From JAFECT01 sp035551675 (lineage in GTDB: Bacteria; Pseudomonadota; Alphaproteobacteria; Caulobacterales; Caulobacteraceae), in the NCBI GenBank assembly GCA_035551675.1, contig DASZMV010000040.1, positions 1-64,000 of the forward strand: a DNA stretch of 64,000 nt, in the 5' to 3' direction. Made by a program: the position numbers and the translations under genes. Shown here piece after piece: positions 47,618 to 56,146 of this stretch. The notes below the pieces were generated by a model that saw only the letters and a program-made list of their open reading frames with translations, was not told where the DNA came from and searched no databases. Position 1 is the stretch's first letter, and each line of letters opens with the position of its first letter.

Positions 47618-48951
47618 CCTCCAAATCCATCGACCGCACCCCAGAAGTTGAGATCGCGGTCGTCATCCATCCCGAGACGCCGGGCGACAAGTCCGAGCGC
47701 CACGCCGACGACCGCCTCGAAGAAGCCGTTGGCCTCGCCCGCGCCTTGGACCTGGACGTCCGCAGCGCCGAGATCGCGCGCCTGCGTCGCCTGACGCCCG
47801 CAACCCTGTTCGGGGCCGGCAAGGTGGAAGAGATCGCGAGCCTGGTGCGCGCCGCCGACGCCGGCGTGGTGGTGATCGACGATACGCTCTCGCCGGTGCA
47901 ACAGCGCAACCTGGAAAAGGCGTGGAACGCCAAGGTCATCGACCGCACGGGGCTGATCCTCGAAATCTTCGCACGGCGCGCCCGCACGCGCGAAGGCAAG
48001 CTGCAGGTCGAGCTGGCGCGGCTCGATTACGAGCGGTCGCGCCTGGTGCGCACCTGGACCCACCTGGAGCGCCAGCGCGGCGGCCTTGGCAAGACCGGCG
48101 GTCCCGGCGAAACCCAGATCGAACTCGACCGGCGTCAGATCGCCGAGCGCATCGTCAAGCTGAAGCTCGAAATCGAAGACGTGCGCCGCACCCGCAGCCT
48201 GCATCGCGCGGCGCGCAAACGCGTGCCGTTCCCGACCATCGCGCTGGTGGGGTACACCAACGCCGGCAAGTCGACGCTGTTCAACCGGCTGACCAAGTCG
48301 GACGTCGTGGCCAAGGACCTGCTGTTCGCGACGCTCGATCCGACGCTGCGCACCGTGCGCCTGCCGCGCGGCCGTTCCGCGATCGTCTCCGACACCGTGG
48401 GCTTTATCTCCGACCTGCCGCACGAACTGGTCGCCGCCTTCCGCGCCACTCTGGAAGAGGTGCGCGAGGCGGACCTCGTCCTGCACGTGCGCGACATCGC
48501 CAGCCCCGACACGGCGGCCCAGGCGAAGGATGTCGAAGAGGTGCTGGCCCAGATCCCCCCGTCACAGGGCAAGCGCCAGGTTCAGATCGAGGTCTGGAAC
48601 AAGATCGACCTGCTCGACGAGGAAGATCACGCCGTCGTCTTCGCCCGCGCCATGCGTTCAGCTGAGACCGGCGGCATGCTCGCCGCGGCGGTTAGCGCTG
48701 TGACCGGCGAGGGCATCGACCGCCTGCTCGACCTGATGGCCGACACCGTCGACGACGCCCCCGAAATCGAAACCCGCGTCCCGCCCGGCGACGGCGAAGC
48801 CCTGGCGTGGCTCTACCAGAACGGCCGCGTGGTCGAGCGCCGCGACGATCCGGACGGCTCGGTGATGATGACCGTGCGCCTCGACGACCAGGCGCTGGGC
48901 CGCTTCGAGCGCCTGTTCCCGGAAGCGCGGTTGCTGAACGCGGCGCAGTAG
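47614..48951 (+). CDS. hflX: ribosome-associated GTPase HflX
   Basis: GTPase that binds the 50S subunit and can rescue stalled ribosomes. The 445-aa protein starts at GTG 47614. It has the N-terminal HflX domain (TPATLFGAGKVEEIASLV), the middle Gly-rich GLGKTGGPGETQIELD, and a G domain with P-loop GYTNAGKSTLFNRLT, DTVGFISDLP and NKIDLLD. hfq-hflX is a conserved pair; mazG usually follows but is displaced here by about 1.4 kb of small genes. Confidence 0.96.
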   Translation: MTSKSIDRTPEVEIAVVIHPETPGDKSERHADDRLEEAVGLARALDLDVRSAEIARLRRLTPATLFGAGKVEEIASLVRAADAGVVVIDDTLSPVQQRNLEKAWNAKVIDRTGLILEIFARRARTREGKLQVELARLDYERSRLVRTWTHLERQRGGLGKTGGPGETQIELDRRQIAERIVKLKLEIEDVRRTRSLHRAARKRVPFPTIALVGYTNAGKSTLFNRLTKSDVVAKDLLFATLDPTLRTVRLPRGRSAIVSDTVGFISDLPHELVAAFRATLEEVREADLVLHVRDIASPDTAAQAKDVEEVLAQIPPSQGKRQVQIEVWNKIDLLDEEDHAVVFARAMRSAETGGMLAAAVSAVTGEGIDRLLDLMADTVDDAPEIETRVPPGDGEALAWLYQNGRVVERRDDPDGSVMMTVRLDDQALGRFERLFPEARLLNAAQ

Positions 48952-49006
48952 CCCGACGGGATTGTCCGCGACCGCCCGTTACACCGACAGGTGAGCGGAG
49001 GCTGTC

Positions 49007-49429
49007 ATGGGTCGGTGGATCGCTTTCCTCGTTTCTCTCGCGCTTCTGGGCCCCTCGAGCGTTCAGGCAACGCAGGCGCTACTGGCGTGTCCCATAAATT
49101 GGGATTGGGTCCAGGACGGCAGCAAGTTCTTCGACGGGAATGACGCCTACGGCGCCCCACGTGGTGCGACCGGGGAAGTCGAATGCGTTATTGGGCCATC
49201 TCACCGTCCGAACCATTGCCGCGTTCTAAGTGAGACTCGGAGCAGCCCGATGGGCGTGGTCGCCCAGGAAGTCGCAGAGGCGTACAAGGCTGCAACAGTC
49301 GACCGCACAGCCAAACCGACTCAAGGCCGGATCGTGCGGATGACGTTCATGAAACTAAACGACCAAACGGATGATCCAACGCTACATCCACTGATCATCC
49401 TGCGCGCAATCACAACTAACTGTTCGTGA
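49007..49429 (+). CDS. exported protein with TonB C-terminal-like domain
   Basis: A 140-aa protein with a signal peptide (GRWIAFLVSLALLGPSSVQA). The mature region has the pattern of a TonB C-terminal domain: GEVECVIGPSHRPNHCRVLSE, then GVVAQEVAEAYKAATV, then GRIVRMTFMKL. The two Cys residues fit the disulfide seen in some Caulobacterales-type TonB-like domains. It lacks the proline-rich spacer and membrane anchor of full TonB, so it is an exported domain alone. Lower third-position GC than hflX suggests a different origin. Confidence 0.6.
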   Translation: MGRWIAFLVSLALLGPSSVQATQALLACPINWDWVQDGSKFFDGNDAYGAPRGATGEVECVIGPSHRPNHCRVLSETRSSPMGVVAQEVAEAYKAATVDRTAKPTQGRIVRMTFMKLNDQTDDPTLHPLIILRAITTNCS

Positions 49430-49548
49430 GGCTTTCGCTGGACGCGTTAAACATGGACGATCGAACGCAAACGTTCGCCGTCCTGATCTGGAAGGTAGCG
49501 GTCAGGACAGTACGCAAACAAAAAGCCGCTGGCCGAGGACGCTAGCCC

Positions 49549-49852
49549 TCAGTCGCCGGTGCGCGTCCACGCTTCGTAGGGGACTGCGTTCGCGTTAAGC
49601 CGAGACTCGCGGCCGCGTCGCCGGAAAAGCGGTGTTTCAAAGCCTTGAGCAGCGAGCCTCGTGCGCCGAGCGCCGACTTCAGTCTTGGAACGTCGGCGGC
49701 TTTCACCGTCCGGGTCCATTCGTACTCGCGCTGGCTGGGGCGAACCAGCGTTCCACGCCGTCGCCGAGGTCCTGGCCTTCGATGATGAGGTCGCCGTTGC
49801 GTTCGAGACGCGCCTCGAGATAGCGACTGCCGTCTTTGTCTCGCGTATGCAA
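49549..49852 (-). pseudogene. decayed hypothetical gene with two frameshifts
   Basis: Pieces of a conserved small protein are spread over all three minus-strand frames. From a TTG at 49852 one frame reads KDGSRYLEARLERNGDLIIE and on to VERWF, then hits a stop. A second frame continues with REYEWTRTVKAADVPRLKSA and HRFSGDAAA. A third frame carries the C-terminus NANAVPYEAWTRTGD and ends at 49549. I recall this order as a known uncharacterised bacterial family, so two indels have broken the gene. Sequencing error is possible but two events in 300 bases make decay more likely. Confidence 0.6.
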
Positions 49853-49889
49853 AGAACCACGCGTTTTGGGGCAAAGAGTGAGAACACGA

Positions 49890-50375
49890 CTACGACGTCG
49901 CCGGCGTGTCCGAGAAGCTATCCCAGGTCACCTGCGGCATTCCATTGGGACCGATGCGATAGCCGATCAGCAGGTTGCCGTGTTCGACGACGGTCCTGTT
50001 GGCCTTGGGATCGGTAGACGTGGCCGCGTAGGTCGCGCGATAGACCGCCATGTCGCCCGCCTTGGAAACGTCGACCCTCTCGTTGCTCAGGTCGATGTGC
50101 GCTTTGGGATCGGCGACCTGCAGCTTGGTGATCGAAAGGTCCGCGGCCGGTCCCAGGTTGTTGGCCATGCCGTGAAACATGCCGACGAAGTCGGGCGCGT
50201 CGTGCGACACGGTTTTCGCCGCATCGTGCGCGTTGAACGCGGCGATCAGGCTGTGCACGTCCGCCTTGACGCCATCCGCGGTCAGCGTGTTCGCCGGCTT
50301 CGGCTTCCCGCAACCCGTCAGACTTGCCGCCGCGATTAGCGCGGCCAAGGCCGACGCGACTTTCAATGTCGCCAT
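49890..50375 (-). CDS. lipoprotein with NTF2/SnoaL-like fold
   Basis: A 161-aa protein with a lipobox LTGC (Cys22). The mature region (SLIAAFNAHDAAKTVSHDAPDFVGMFHG, then a series of short strands ending VVEHGNLLIGYRIGPNG) follows the DUF4440/SnoaL-like pattern: a first helix with Ala-Phe-Asn-x-His-Asp followed by a cone-shaped beta sheet. Function unknown. It lies 10 bases downstream of mazG on the same strand, so may be co-transcribed. Confidence 0.72.
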   Translation of the reverse strand: MATLKVASALAALIAAASLTGCGKPKPANTLTADGVKADVHSLIAAFNAHDAAKTVSHDAPDFVGMFHGMANNLGPAADLSITKLQVADPKAHIDLSNERVDVSKAGDMAVYRATYAATSTDPKANRTVVEHGNLLIGYRIGPNGMPQVTWDSFSDTPATS

Positions 50376-50385
50376 CCTGGTCCCC

Positions 50386-51192
50386 TCATTTCAGCTTGTC
50401 CGCCGCGCGCGCTTCGTCCCAAAAGCCGTCCATCTCCTCGAGCGTCGACTGGTCCGGCGTGCGGCCGGTTTCCGCTAAGCGCGCCTCGACGTGATGGAAG
50501 CGGCGGATGAACTTGGCGTTGGCGCTGCGCAGTGCGTCTTCGGGTTCGACGTCGAGTTTACGGGCGAGGTTCGCAACTACGAACAGGAAATCGCCGAGCT
50601 CTTCGCGTGATTTCTCAGCGTCGCCGGCTTCGATCTCGACCTCGAGTTCGGCCAGTTCCTCGCGCAGCTTGTCGAACACCTCGCGCGTGGACGGCCAGTC
50701 AAAACCGACGCGGGCGGCGCGCTTGGTCAGTTTCACCGCGCGGGTGAGGGCCGGGAGGCCCGCGGGCACGTCGTCGAGCACGCCGCCGGCCTTCTTGGCG
50801 GCGCGTTCCTGCGCCTTGATTTCTTCCCACGCGAGCGTCTGTTCCTCCGACGTGCGAAAGCCCGCGTCGCCGAACACGTGCGGGTGGCGCCGGATCAGCT
50901 TGTCGGCGACGGCGTCGACCACCGCGTCGAAGTCGAAAGCGCCCATCTCCTCGGCCATGCGGCTGTGGAACACGACCTGGAACATCAGGTCGCCGAGTTC
51001 TTCCTTCAGGTGGACAAGGTCGTTGCGCTCGATGGCGTCGGCAACCTCGTAGGCCTCCTCGACCGTATAGGGGGCTATGCTGGCGAAGGTCTGCTCGACA
51101 TCCCAGGGACAGCCGCGCTCGGGATCGCGCAGCCGCGCCATGACGGCAAGCAGCTTGTCGATGGGGCGTTGGCGAGGGGCGTCGTCGGCCAT
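50386..51192 (-). CDS. mazG: nucleoside triphosphate pyrophosphohydrolase MazG
   Basis: House-cleaning enzyme that hydrolyses NTPs to NMPs. The 268-aa protein has two MazG domains: the first with EEAYEVADAIERND then KEELGDLMFQVVFHSRMAEE, with the Mg-binding Glu residues; the second with REELAELEVEIEAGDAEKSREELGD-type sequence. Its N-terminus GCPWDVEQTF is typical. Starts near the MFS gene end (9-base gap) on the same strand. Confidence 0.95.
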   Translation of the reverse strand: MADDAPRQRPIDKLLAVMARLRDPERGCPWDVEQTFASIAPYTVEEAYEVADAIERNDLVHLKEELGDLMFQVVFHSRMAEEMGAFDFDAVVDAVADKLIRRHPHVFGDAGFRTSEEQTLAWEEIKAQERAAKKAGGVLDDVPAGLPALTRAVKLTKRAARVGFDWPSTREVFDKLREELAELEVEIEAGDAEKSREELGDFLFVVANLARKLDVEPEDALRSANAKFIRRFHHVEARLAETGRTPDQSTLEEMDGFWDEARAADKLK

Positions 51193-51201
51193 TTCCTTGG
51201 T

Positions 51202-52542
51202 CTAAGCCGATTGCTCGCGGGCTTCCAGGGCGGCGCGGATCTCAGCGTGGCGGTAGGGCCCCAGCGGATAGCCGCGCAGGACCACCGATGACGTCGCCAG
51301 GAGCACGGTCGGGACGGCGATGAACACGATCTGCAACGCGAGGATGGCCTGGTCGGAATTGTGCGCGCCGGACTTGTCGCTAAACCCGAGCTGGGCGAGC
51401 AACGGCAGGCAGCCGATCGAAATGGCGTAGCCGAGCTTGGTGGTCAGGCTTAGCAGCGAGAACAACAGACCCATGCGGTCGACGCCGGTCTGCAACTGCA
51501 CCTCGTCGGCGATGTCGGCCATCATCGCGCGGGTGAGCAGGAGTCCCGCCGCATAGGGCAGGCCGGCGACGAACATGCCGGCGGCGGTGATCATGAAATT
51601 GCCGCCGGGAATGAATCCGATGCCACAGTAGAGCACCGCGAAAATAATGCTCGCCGCCATCAGCGCACGATGCTTGCCGATGCGCGTGGCGAGCCAGCTC
51701 CAGAACGGCGCGGCCACAAGGCCGGCGACGAAATAGGGCACGATCAGCATCTGGCTCTGGGTGCGGTCGTAGCCCTTGACCGCCTCGAAGAAGTTGAACA
51801 GCACCGCGCCGGTGATGCCGGGCGCGAGCCCCAGCAGCAGGTCGCTGATCAGGACCTTGCGCACGGCCTTGCGTTTGAACAGGGCGAAATAGGCGCCGAC
51901 GCCGCCGTGGGGCGCGCTCGCCGGCGCGCGCGGCTCGGGAACGACCCGAAGGTTGATCAGGAGCGTGATCGGCAGAGCAGCGATGATGAACCAGCCCATC
52001 GCCTGCACGCCTTGGGCGGGTGACGCGTGGAACAGGTTGGTCGCCAGGATCGGAATGAAAAGGGCGATCAGGACGCCGAGGATGTTGCCCCCCTGCCACC
52101 AGGCACAGAGCCGCGAACGCTGGTCGTATTCCGGCGCCAGCACCGCGCCCCAGGCGAGCTGCGCCAGGGTGGTGATCGAGAATCCGAGATAGAGCACCAG
52201 GAGCCAGACGAAGAGGTAGTGGAACGTCACCCCCGGCCTGGCCATAAAGATCATGAAGATCGCCGCGCCCAGGATCGGCGTGCCCAGCGTGATCCACGTC
52301 CGGTACGGCCCCCACCGGTTGCGCGTGCGGTCCATGCTCCAGCCGACGATCGGGTCGAAGAAGATGTCGACCATGCGCACCGCCACGAACGCGAAACCCG
52401 CCGCGCTGAGGCCGAGGCCCAGGATCTGGCTGTAGTAGTTCGGTAGATAGACCGCGAGCGGCAGGCCGATGGCCGCATAGGGCAGGCAGGGCCCGGCCCA
52501 GGCAAGCAAGATGCCGTTGCTGCGCCGCGCCGAATCCACCAT
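51202..52542 (-). CDS. MFS transporter, GPH (glycoside-pentoside-hexuronide) cation symporter-like
   Basis: Inner-membrane sugar-type symporter with about twelve helices, 446 aa. Family clues: the N-terminal ILLAWAGPCLPYAAIGLPLAV, the conserved DIFFDPIVGWSMDRTRNRWGPYRTWI loop between helices 2 and 3, and an even spread of Trp-Gly-rich loops. The substrate is not evident; there is no glycosidase or regulator next to it. It lies upstream of mazG on the same strand, with a 9-base gap. Confidence 0.87.
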   Translation of the reverse strand: MVDSARRSNGILLAWAGPCLPYAAIGLPLAVYLPNYYSQILGLGLSAAGFAFVAVRMVDIFFDPIVGWSMDRTRNRWGPYRTWITLGTPILGAAIFMIFMARPGVTFHYLFVWLLVLYLGFSITTLAQLAWGAVLAPEYDQRSRLCAWWQGGNILGVLIALFIPILATNLFHASPAQGVQAMGWFIIAALPITLLINLRVVPEPRAPASAPHGGVGAYFALFKRKAVRKVLISDLLLGLAPGITGAVLFNFFEAVKGYDRTQSQMLIVPYFVAGLVAAPFWSWLATRIGKHRALMAASIIFAVLYCGIGFIPGGNFMITAAGMFVAGLPYAAGLLLTRAMMADIADEVQLQTGVDRMGLLFSLLSLTTKLGYAISIGCLPLLAQLGFSDKSGAHNSDQAILALQIVFIAVPTVLLATSSVVLRGYPLGPYRHAEIRAALEAREQSA

Positions 52543-52579
52543 CGGCGCGAGCCTAGCATCAAAGTTCCGACAGCGTCGC

Positions 52580-52609
52580 GGCGGGGAGGCGGAAGGAAGC
52601 CCTCCCGCC
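52580..52609 (-). terminator. possible hairpin between the tautomerase and MFS genes
   Basis: GGCGGGGAGG (52580-52589) pairs with CCTCCCGCC (52601-52609) with one bulged base and an 11-base loop. It follows the tautomerase stop and precedes the MFS start on the minus strand. No T run, so Rho-independent termination is uncertain. Confidence 0.35.
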
Positions 52610-52624
52610 CCTGCGGACGCCGGG

Positions 52625-52849
52625 TCAGGCAGCCTTCTGACCGGCGAGCGCCCGAACGTCCCCCGCGGTCAGCGCCTTGCCGCCGATCGCCCAGTCACCC
52701 TGCTCGAACTCCTGGATCCGCACCCAGGTCACCCCGCGGAGGGCCTCGCCTTCCACGGACACCATGGCGTCGGTCACCTTTTCGATGATGTCGCGCTTTT
52801 GCGCCGGAGAGAACACGTCCTTGATCACGTCGATGGTCACGCACGGCAT
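52625..52849 (-). CDS. 4-oxalocrotonate tautomerase-like protein
   Basis: A 74-aa enzyme of the tautomerase superfamily. The ATG at 52849 is supported by a strong AGGAGGCGA. The N-terminal Met would be removed to expose catalytic Pro1 (PCVTIDVIKDVFSPAQKRDIIEKVTDA). The conserved WVRIQEF lies in the middle. Function unknown beyond keto-enol tautomerisation; no dienoate pathway genes are nearby. It is divergent from the wHTH-TPR gene. Confidence 0.85.
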   Translation of the reverse strand: MPCVTIDVIKDVFSPAQKRDIIEKVTDAMVSVEGEALRGVTWVRIQEFEQGDWAIGGKALTAGDVRALAGQKAA

Positions 52850-52978
52850 GGGTCGCCTCCTGGTCTGCCCGAGCCTGTCGCTCGGGGAACTTGAACAGTG
52901 TGGGCCCGACGTCCACCCACGCTTGAGGAAACCCTGGAGATTTTCGGGAGATTTCATGGAGGTGCTATAGGCGGGGTG

Positions 52979-54535
52979 ATGATCTATGAATTCGAGGGCT
53001 ATCGACTCGACACGGCCAAGCACGAGCTGGTTTCGCCGGCTGGCGATCCGCTTCCGCTCGAGCCGCAGGTCTTCGCGCTCCTGACCCTGCTGATCGAGCA
53101 TCGCGAGCGGATGGTCGGCAAGGACGAGATCATCGATCGGATCTGGCGCGGCAGGATCGTGTCCGAAGCCGCAGTCGCCAGCCGCATCAAATCCGCGCGC
53201 CACGCCATCGGCGACGACGGCCGGGCCCAGCGCCTGATCCGCACCCTTCACCGTCGGGGGTTTCGTTTCGTGGCCGAGGTGCGGGCGTTGGGCGCCCGGC
53301 GCCCTACCGAGCCCGAGTCAGCGCCTACCGTAGAAACCGACGCGTTTCATCGCGCGCGGCCGTCCATCGCCGTCCTCCCGTTTTCGCTGGTCGGCGTGGC
53401 GGGACCCTCCGCGACCGTCGCCGACGCGCTGCCGCACGACTTGATCGTGGCTCTGTCGCGGCTTCGCTGGCTGTTCGTGATCTCGCGCGCGTCGTCATTC
53501 CAGTTGAGGGGGACGGATGCGCGCCTCAGCCGGGTGCGAGAGACGCTCAATGTCCGCTACGCGCTGACCGGCCTTGTGGAAATGGCGGGCGAGCGAATCA
53601 CCGTCACCGTCGAGCTCAACGACGCCGTTGACGAGAATATCGTCTGGAGCGAGACCTACCGCGGCAAGCTAGATGCCGTACACGAGATCCGAGAGGCGAT
53701 CGTGCACGCCGTGGTCAATGCGCTCGAGCTGCAGATTCCGCTCAACGAGGCGCAGCGCGTGCTGAGGTCGCCACAAAACCTCGACGCCTGGTCGGTCTAC
53801 CACCTTGGCCTGCATCATATGTTCCAGTTCACCCGCGGCGGCGCGGCGCGGGCAGGGGCCTGTTTCCGGGACGCAATCGGAAAGGAGCCGGGCTTTGCGC
53901 GGGCCTACGCAGGACTTTCATTCGCTCATTTCGAAGACGCCTTTCTGCGTTTCGCCGAAGACAAGCGGGATGCCGTGGCGAGCGCACGGCGCAACGCCGA
54001 ACTCGCGCTCGAGCACGATCCGCTCGATCCATTCTGCAATCTGGTAATGGGACGCGCGAGTTGGCTGGAGGGCGACCTCGAGGCGGGACTGCCGTGGCTC
54101 GATCGCGCGGTAGAACTCAACCCTAACTATGCCCAGGCCAAATATTCGAGTGCTTGGACACGCACCCTGCTGGGGGAGGGCGCTCAGGGTCAGGGCCTGG
54201 TCGACGACGCGCTCGACCTCAGCCCGCTCGATCCCTTGCGTTACGGCATGCTCGGTGTCCGGTCGTTTTCTCACATGGTGCTCGATGAACCCGAAGAAGC
54301 GGCCCGATGGGGAGAAAAGGCCGCGCGAGCGCCGCGCGCGCATCCATTCATCGAACTGATCGCCGCCGTGGCGCACGACCTGAACGGCGACCAGGCGCGG
54401 GCGCGACAGTGGGCGCAATCCGCCCTTGTGCGGCAGCCGGGCCTGGGCGCTGAAGACTTCATGAGGACATTCCCTTTCCGGGATGTCCCCGCACGCGGGC
54501 GCGTAGCCGAGGCGCTCCGGCGGCTTGGCCTCTAG
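52979..54535 (+). CDS. winged-helix/TPR regulator (CadC-like, without membrane helix)
   Basis: A 518-aa protein starting near ATG 52979 (MIYEFEGYRLD). The N-terminal OmpR-type winged helix covers about residues 1-100 (FEGYRLDTAKHELV to RGFRFVAEV). A TolB-like segment follows (SIAVLPFSLVGVAG, VISRASSFQLRG), then a tetratricopeptide-rich C-terminal half with repeats such as GACFRDAIGKEPGFARAYAG and AVELNPNYAQAKY. CadC-type proteins are usually membrane proteins; no transmembrane helix is visible here, so it is likely cytosolic. The target gene may be the divergent tautomerase. Confidence 0.82.
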   Translation: MIYEFEGYRLDTAKHELVSPAGDPLPLEPQVFALLTLLIEHRERMVGKDEIIDRIWRGRIVSEAAVASRIKSARHAIGDDGRAQRLIRTLHRRGFRFVAEVRALGARRPTEPESAPTVETDAFHRARPSIAVLPFSLVGVAGPSATVADALPHDLIVALSRLRWLFVISRASSFQLRGTDARLSRVRETLNVRYALTGLVEMAGERITVTVELNDAVDENIVWSETYRGKLDAVHEIREAIVHAVVNALELQIPLNEAQRVLRSPQNLDAWSVYHLGLHHMFQFTRGGAARAGACFRDAIGKEPGFARAYAGLSFAHFEDAFLRFAEDKRDAVASARRNAELALEHDPLDPFCNLVMGRASWLEGDLEAGLPWLDRAVELNPNYAQAKYSSAWTRTLLGEGAQGQGLVDDALDLSPLDPLRYGMLGVRSFSHMVLDEPEEAARWGEKAARAPRAHPFIELIAAVAHDLNGDQARARQWAQSALVRQPGLGAEDFMRTFPFRDVPARGRVAEALRRLGL

Positions 54536-54621
54536 CGGGCATCAACCCTACGGATTTTTAATGTTGGCTCCCCCGCCTGGGTCCCTATGGTGCCGCGTCG
54601 GTTGCCGGGAGGGGAATCCCT

Positions 54622-56145
54622 ATGCGTTCGGTGTTTCGGGCGGTCGCCATGGCGGCCGTTTTGGCGTTTGCGGGCGGGGTCGCGGCCCATGCCGAGGACA
54701 GCGGCAAGGATAAGCCCGCTACTGAGACCAAGAAGGACGCCGACATCGGCGACTTCACCCCGTTCCCGGCCGACGCACACGTGGCCCAGGTCACCCACGT
54801 GGCGGGCAAGACCCTGAACTACACCGTCACCGTCGGCTCACTGCCGGTGCGCGACGAGAAGGGCAAGAAGATCGCCGAGGTGGTCTTCACCGCCTACATC
54901 CTCGACGGTCACAAGGCCGATCCGACTACCCGGCCGGTGACCTTCGCTTTCAACGGCGGTCCTGGCGCCGCGTCGGTCTATCTGAACCTGGGCGCTATCG
55001 GTCCAAAGCGCGTGCCGTTCGGAATCTCCGGCGAATACGCCTCGGATTCACCGCAGCTGCAGGACAACCCCGGCACCTGGCTCGACTTCACCGATCTGGT
55101 GTTCATCGATCCGGTCGGCACCGGCTTCTCGCGCTCGCTGTTGCCGCTGGACCAGACGAAGAAGAAGTTCTGGGCGACCCAGCCGGACATCGAATACCTG
55201 TCGCGCATAGTCTACGACTGGCTGCTCAAGAACGAGCGCATGGCGTCGCCGAAATACCTCGTCGGTGAGAGCTACGGCGGTTATCGCGGCCCGCGCCTGG
55301 CGCACTATCTGCAGACCCAGCTCGGCGTCGGCATCAACGGCGTGACGCTCGTTTCGCCCTATCTCGACGCATCCTCCACCGGCGACGGTTCGCTGTCGCC
55401 GATTCCGTGGGCGGTGAACCTGCCGTCCATGTCGGCGGCCTATCTCGAACGCCAGGGTAAGGTTCCCAACCCCGAGACCATGGCCGCGGTCGAGGCCTAT
55501 GCGCGCGGCGAATACATCACCGACCTGTTGAAGGGCGCGCGCGACCAGGCCGCGGTCGATCGCATCGTCCAGCACGTGACGGCGTTCACGGGCCTGGATC
55601 CCAGCTTCGTCAAGCGCGATGCGGGCCGCCTCGACACCGGCGACTTCCTGCGCGGCGTCTATCGCGATCAGGGCATGCTCGGAAGCGTCTACGACTCTAC
55701 CGTCACCGCCTACGATCCGTTCCCCTGGTCGCCGCAGCAGCGCGCCAGCGATCCGCTGCTCGATTCGATCATCGCGCCGACCACTTCGGCGATGGTCGAC
55801 TTCGTCACGCGAACTGTGGGCTGGAAGGTCGACGGTCGTTACGAGGCGCTGAGCTTCCAGGTGGGCCGCAACTGGGAGGGCGGCATCGGCAATGTCGAGG
55901 CGGTCACCGATCTGCGTCAGGCCGTGGCCCTGGATCCAAAGCTGAAGGTCTTGATCGTGCACGGCTACAACGACCTGTCGTGCCCGTACTTCGCCTCCGA
56001 GCTGATCGTCGACCAGATGCCGGCGATGGGTGATCCAGGCCGCGTGCAGGTGCACGTCTATCCCGGCGGACACATGTTCTACAGCCGCCCCGGGAGCCAG
56101 TCCGCGCTCCGCCACGACGTCATGACCCTCTATGGAGCGGCCTGA
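54622..56145 (+). CDS. S10 serine carboxypeptidase-like exported peptidase (copy 1)
   Basis: Releases C-terminal residues from peptides. The 507-aa protein has a signal peptide (VFRAVAMAAVLAFAGGVAAHA), GGGAATTCC-like GGGAGGGGAA upstream of the ATG at 54622, the oxyanion NGGPGAASVYLN, the catalytic Ser in VGESYGGYRGPRLA, the Asp in IVHGYNDLSCPY and the His in YPGGHMFYSR. It is followed two bases later by a close paralogue. Confidence 0.92.
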   Translation: MRSVFRAVAMAAVLAFAGGVAAHAEDSGKDKPATETKKDADIGDFTPFPADAHVAQVTHVAGKTLNYTVTVGSLPVRDEKGKKIAEVVFTAYILDGHKADPTTRPVTFAFNGGPGAASVYLNLGAIGPKRVPFGISGEYASDSPQLQDNPGTWLDFTDLVFIDPVGTGFSRSLLPLDQTKKKFWATQPDIEYLSRIVYDWLLKNERMASPKYLVGESYGGYRGPRLAHYLQTQLGVGINGVTLVSPYLDASSTGDGSLSPIPWAVNLPSMSAAYLERQGKVPNPETMAAVEAYARGEYITDLLKGARDQAAVDRIVQHVTAFTGLDPSFVKRDAGRLDTGDFLRGVYRDQGMLGSVYDSTVTAYDPFPWSPQQRASDPLLDSIIAPTTSAMVDFVTRTVGWKVDGRYEALSFQVGRNWEGGIGNVEAVTDLRQAVALDPKLKVLIVHGYNDLSCPYFASELIVDQMPAMGDPGRVQVHVYPGGHMFYSRPGSQSALRHDVMTLYGAA

Positions 56146-56146
56146 G

